DNA of 64,000 nucleotides from HyVt-443 sp964544655 (GTDB lineage: Bacteria > Pseudomonadota > Gammaproteobacteria > Chromatiales > Chromatiaceae). The DNA is taken from NCBI GenBank assembly GCA_964544655.1, contig CAZJCM010000002.1, positions 1 to 64,000 of the forward strand, read 5' to 3'. The first letter of the stretch is position 1. Each line of letters begins with the position of its first letter. Positions 61,313-64,000 of the stretch are shown piece by piece. The translations under genes were made by a program, and so were the position numbers. Below the pieces are notes generated by a model. It saw only the letters and a list, made by a program, of their open reading frames with translations. It was not told where the DNA came from and searched no databases.

Positions 61313-62520
61313 CAGCCGGAGACTTCCTGCAGCAGGCTTTCGAATTTGTCCGCCAAAACCGGAATCGAATGGTTTTCCTCTACATACCGCCGACCGGCAC
61401 ACCCCATCGACCTGCGCTCATCCTCGGACATCTCCATCAGTCTGCGCACGGCAGCAGCGATTGCCACCGGATCCTCCGCCGGCACGACGATACCGGCTCC
61501 CGACAATTCCACCGGATTTTTCGGTGAATCACCAGCGAGAATCACCGGTTTCTCCGCCGCCAGATAGTCAAACAGCTTGTTCAGGCTGATGCCGTGCCGG
61601 TAGAGGGGAATGCCCTTCAGTGTGGCGATACATGCATCCGTCTGCATCAACACCGACATCACCTCGCACTTCGGCACCGGCTCCAGGAACTCCACCATGC
61701 CCGACGCCCGTTTTGCGGCCATTGCCTGCAGCCTGCTCTTTTCACTGCCGCGGCCGACGAACCTGAACAGGACACGATGCGCCAACCCCTGCTCCTGCAG
61801 CAGGCCGGCGGCTTCGATGACGGTATCGAGCACGTTTGCCCGGGCATGGGTACCGGTATAGGTGACGACGAAACGGTCACCGGAGCGGGGGACGTCGACC
61901 CGCGGCAGAGGCTGCAAATCGACACCGTTTGGAATCCAGCGTACAGATCCTTTGGCTGCACCATGCCGCTCCATGTAAGCAGCAGCATTGGGCAGCAGGG
62001 AGATGATCCGGTCAGCATGCCGGTAGCAGTAGCGCTCGATCCAGCCAAACAACCATACCAGCGGATGGCGCCGGCCGAAGCCCGAGATCTCCTGCAAAGA
62101 GAGCGGCCAGAGGTCGCGCACCTCGAACAGGAACGGGACGGCTGCATCAGCCGCCCTTTTCCTCGCAGCGATGGCGGCAAACAGGTGTGGGCTGGAGCCG
62201 ATGATCACATCGGGCCGGGGCAGCCCCCTGCTGGCCGGGGAAAAGACCACCTTGACGGCAAACACCAGCATATTCCAGATCCGGCTCAATGAGTGGCTTG
62301 CATAGGAAGGGGTTGCCAGCCACAGCACCTTGACCCCCTCATACTCGGTAAGGCCGGGCTGAATATCGGCATCCGGATGGCCGCTGACATAGCTCACCGG
62401 AGATGCAATCAGGGTAACATCATGGCCCCGCCGCACCAGCTCGCGGGCAATGAGGAAATGGCGATTTCCTCCATCCTGCCACGGCAGTCTGACGTATTGA
62501 TTGATGATATGAACTTTCAT
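61312..62520 (-). CDS. GT4-family glycosyltransferase
   Basis: A 402-residue GT-B glycosyltransferase with N-terminal VHIINQYVRLPWQDGGNRHF and C-terminal nucleotide-sugar site LYRHGISLNKLFDYLAAEKPVILAGD, preceded by VVTYTGTHARANVLDTV. WcaI/PglA-type enzymes share this pattern. It probably adds the second sugar on the lipid carrier. It overlaps the flippase by 4 bases. Confidence 0.88.
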   Translation of the reverse strand: MKVHIINQYVRLPWQDGGNRHFLIARELVRRGHDVTLIASPVSYVSGHPDADIQPGLTEYEGVKVLWLATPSYASHSLSRIWNMLVFAVKVVFSPASRGLPRPDVIIGSSPHLFAAIAARKRAADAAVPFLFEVRDLWPLSLQEISGFGRRHPLVWLFGWIERYCYRHADRIISLLPNAAAYMERHGAAKGSVRWIPNGVDLQPLPRVDVPRSGDRFVVTYTGTHARANVLDTVIEAAGLLQEQGLAHRVLFRFVGRGSEKSRLQAMAAKRASGMVEFLEPVPKCEVMSVLMQTDACIATLKGIPLYRHGISLNKLFDYLAAEKPVILAGDSPKNPVELSGAGIVVPAEDPVAIAAAVRRLMEMSEDERRSMGCAGRRYVEENHSIPVLADKFESLLQEVSG

Positions 62521-63779
62521 ACTGCCTTGTTAAACCGCACGTTCTGCCGATAGTTCCGCCACGCCGCAAAGGACAATGACAGCAGCAGGAACAACCGTGC
62601 CGAGACGAACACCCAGGCCATGGCAATCAGGCCGACACGGGAAAAGAAAAACCAGACGCCGGCCAATAACAGCAGGAGACTGAGCGTCTGCAGCAGCACC
62701 AGCTTGCGGACCTCAGAAGGCTTGAGGAACGTCTTACTGATGACGCCCGATATCAATAGTATGGGCACCACCAGGATCATAACATTGAACACCTCGACTG
62801 CAGGGGCATAACCCGCACCATACAGCCGGATGATCGCTGGACCGGAGATGATCCAGAGGATGGGGATCAGCAACAGGCTGCCACCCGCCAGCAGGAGTAT
62901 CCAGCGATAGGCGAAGCGATACAGCCGTGCAGGGTCATGGGCCGACCATTCGTGCAGGTGCGGCAAAAAGTAGCGTTGCAATATGGATGACGGCAACAGA
63001 TAGATCAGAAACAACAGGCTTGCCGATACAGCGACATAAGCTGCATCCTGATCGGTACCGACGACGGCAACCAGCGGAACGATGAGGCGAAGATCGAGTT
63101 TTTCCAACCACTCCGCAATACCGTAGGGCCAGGCGTCTGCAATCAGCTCCGGCGACGTGACCCTCATCCGGTTGGTTTCACTGCCTCCTGCCGATGCGGG
63201 CAACGCCAGAAGTTCACGTAGGGCAATCCAGGTCAATGGCGATAGCATGAGCACAAAGCCGACTGCGACGTAGAACATCGGCATGTCGAACAGAAGCACG
63301 ATCACGACGACCAGCGTTCGCGGCAGAATCTGCCACAAGGGCCAATAGACCAGGGCAGGCAGTCTATGCTCATACTGGTATTTTGCGTAGACGGCAACCA
63401 CCGGGATCACCATCAGCAGCCATACCGTCAGAACCAGCCCCGTGCTTCGCACCTCCTGACTGACACCGGCTAGTGCCAGCCAGGCCCCATATAGAGAGGC
63501 CGACAGCAAAGAGAACAGCACAAGTCCTTTTGCCGCAGGGGCAAAATAGCACGCCGCACCAGGACCCACCGCCTTATATCGATGCAGCACATATTGCGGA
63601 ATACCGATGACGGCCAACGGGATCAGCGCCTGGATTCCAGTCCAGGCGACACTGAAGGCGCCAAATGAAGCCACATCCAGGTTCCGCGCCAACAACCAGA
63701 GGGTGAGAAAGGAGAATACCGCCCCGATCAGGGTTGCGACTGATATCTTGAACGATGCTGAAAAGTGGTCAGACGCCAT
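62517..63779 (-). CDS. Wzx-type oligosaccharide flippase
   Basis: A 420-residue membrane protein with about 12 helices, beginning FKISVATLIGAVFSFLTLWLLARNLDVASFGAFSVAWTG, the typical MATE/Wzx start. It should flip the lipid-linked glycan to the periplasm. It is the first recognised gene of the operon in this window. Polymerase or ligase genes are not seen here. Confidence 0.88.
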   Translation of the reverse strand: MASDHFSASFKISVATLIGAVFSFLTLWLLARNLDVASFGAFSVAWTGIQALIPLAVIGIPQYVLHRYKAVGPGAACYFAPAAKGLVLFSLLSASLYGAWLALAGVSQEVRSTGLVLTVWLLMVIPVVAVYAKYQYEHRLPALVYWPLWQILPRTLVVVIVLLFDMPMFYVAVGFVLMLSPLTWIALRELLALPASAGGSETNRMRVTSPELIADAWPYGIAEWLEKLDLRLIVPLVAVVGTDQDAAYVAVSASLLFLIYLLPSSILQRYFLPHLHEWSAHDPARLYRFAYRWILLLAGGSLLLIPILWIISGPAIIRLYGAGYAPAVEVFNVMILVVPILLISGVISKTFLKPSEVRKLVLLQTLSLLLLLAGVWFFFSRVGLIAMAWVFVSARLFLLLSLSFAAWRNYRQNVRFNKAV

Positions 63780-63810
63780 CCGTCAGCACCATTCACCGGT
63801 TGCCGGGCAG

Positions 63811-64000
63811 CTACCGGATGGCTCGCAGTGGTGAGATTTCAATCGGGCTCTCTGTATTCAGCAGCAAAGATATGGTCACAGCCTCAGTGCCGGGGAGGAT
63901 ATTGAACTGATCCGAAAACCCTCTGTTACCCCGGCTCAACACAACCTCCATGTCAGCTATCTTTCGATCAGCCCCCATCTGCTGCACTGCCACTCTTGCC
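63811..64000 (-). CDS. C-terminal fragment of an unidentified protein
   Basis: An open frame enters from the right edge and stops at 63811, giving about 62 residues. They end VLSRGNRGFSDQFNILPGTEAVTISLLLNTESPIEISPLRAIR. It has a beta-rich look, as in an exported or binding domain. The start is beyond the window. It lies 31 bases upstream of the flippase gene on the same strand, so it is probably part of the glycan operon; no family recognised. Confidence 0.5.
   Translation of the reverse strand, partial: ARVAVQQMGADRKIADMEVVLSRGNRGFSDQFNILPGTEAVTISLLLNTESPIEISPLRAIR

Overview
The window looks like chromosome of a respiratory, probably sulfur-oxidising-type gammaproteobacterium. This is inferred from gene content and style: gamma-type Zur box and znu operon, RapA, MscK-like channel, MetA, cytochrome c4, many c-type cytochromes, the futalosine-independent menaquinone pathway, and a nitrous-oxide reductase cluster of the clade II (atypical) type. 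No rRNA, tRNA, CRISPR array, phage or insertion sequence was recognised.

Layout. 1-89 is the tail of an unidentified gene. 305-3482 (minus) is a zinc-uptake operon znuA-znuC-znuB-zur with yidD coupled to its end; a Zur box lies in front of znuA and a zinc-ribbon protein of unknown function is divergent. 4365-8305 (minus) carries a diguanylate cyclase, an endonuclease/exonuclease/phosphatase-family protein, dsbA and cytochrome c4. 8680-20031 holds the menaquinone genes menF-menD, menB-menA-menC and (opposite strand) menE, interrupted by a large MscK-type channel; menH was not seen. 20393-27146 (plus) is a run of exported cytochrome, two NosL-like copper proteins, a MacB/FtsX-type ABC transporter, an unknown eight-helix membrane protein, a TlpA-like lipoprotein and a SafE-like membrane protein. 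It reads as a copper-handling or NosZ-maturation operon and is the least described part of the window. 27282-33319 has a WGR protein, a cytochrome, an rRNA methyltransferase, a PCuAC/SCO copper-chaperone set, a P-loop ATPase and metA.

33430-46597 (minus) is the nos cluster: cytochrome c, nosZ, cytochrome c, diheme cytochrome c, NosB-like protein, nosD, nosG, two nosH copies, nosF, nosL, nosY. NosZ has a Sec-type signal and no nosR is present. In clade II systems NosG/NosH are proposed to pass electrons from menaquinol to periplasmic cytochromes, so the men genes, the cytochromes and nosZ plausibly form one electron path. Two FNR-type boxes sit before nosZ; one is placed exactly as expected for a class II FNR promoter.

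46728-55558 carries a YqhA-like protein, rapA, dgt, thiC with a TPP riboswitch, a protein-isoaspartate methyltransferase and a REP-associated transposase (RAYT) between REP hairpins. 55708-63779 (minus) is a tightly overlapping surface-glycan operon: flippase, glycosyltransferase, PglC-, PglD-, PglE- and PglF-like enzymes (a UDP-bacillosamine-type route), then waaA. A truncated gene ends at 63811.

Intergenic spaces are rich in structured repeats of several families. One family carries tandem GGA-loop hairpins, two copies of which match the CsrA/RsmA binding consensus.
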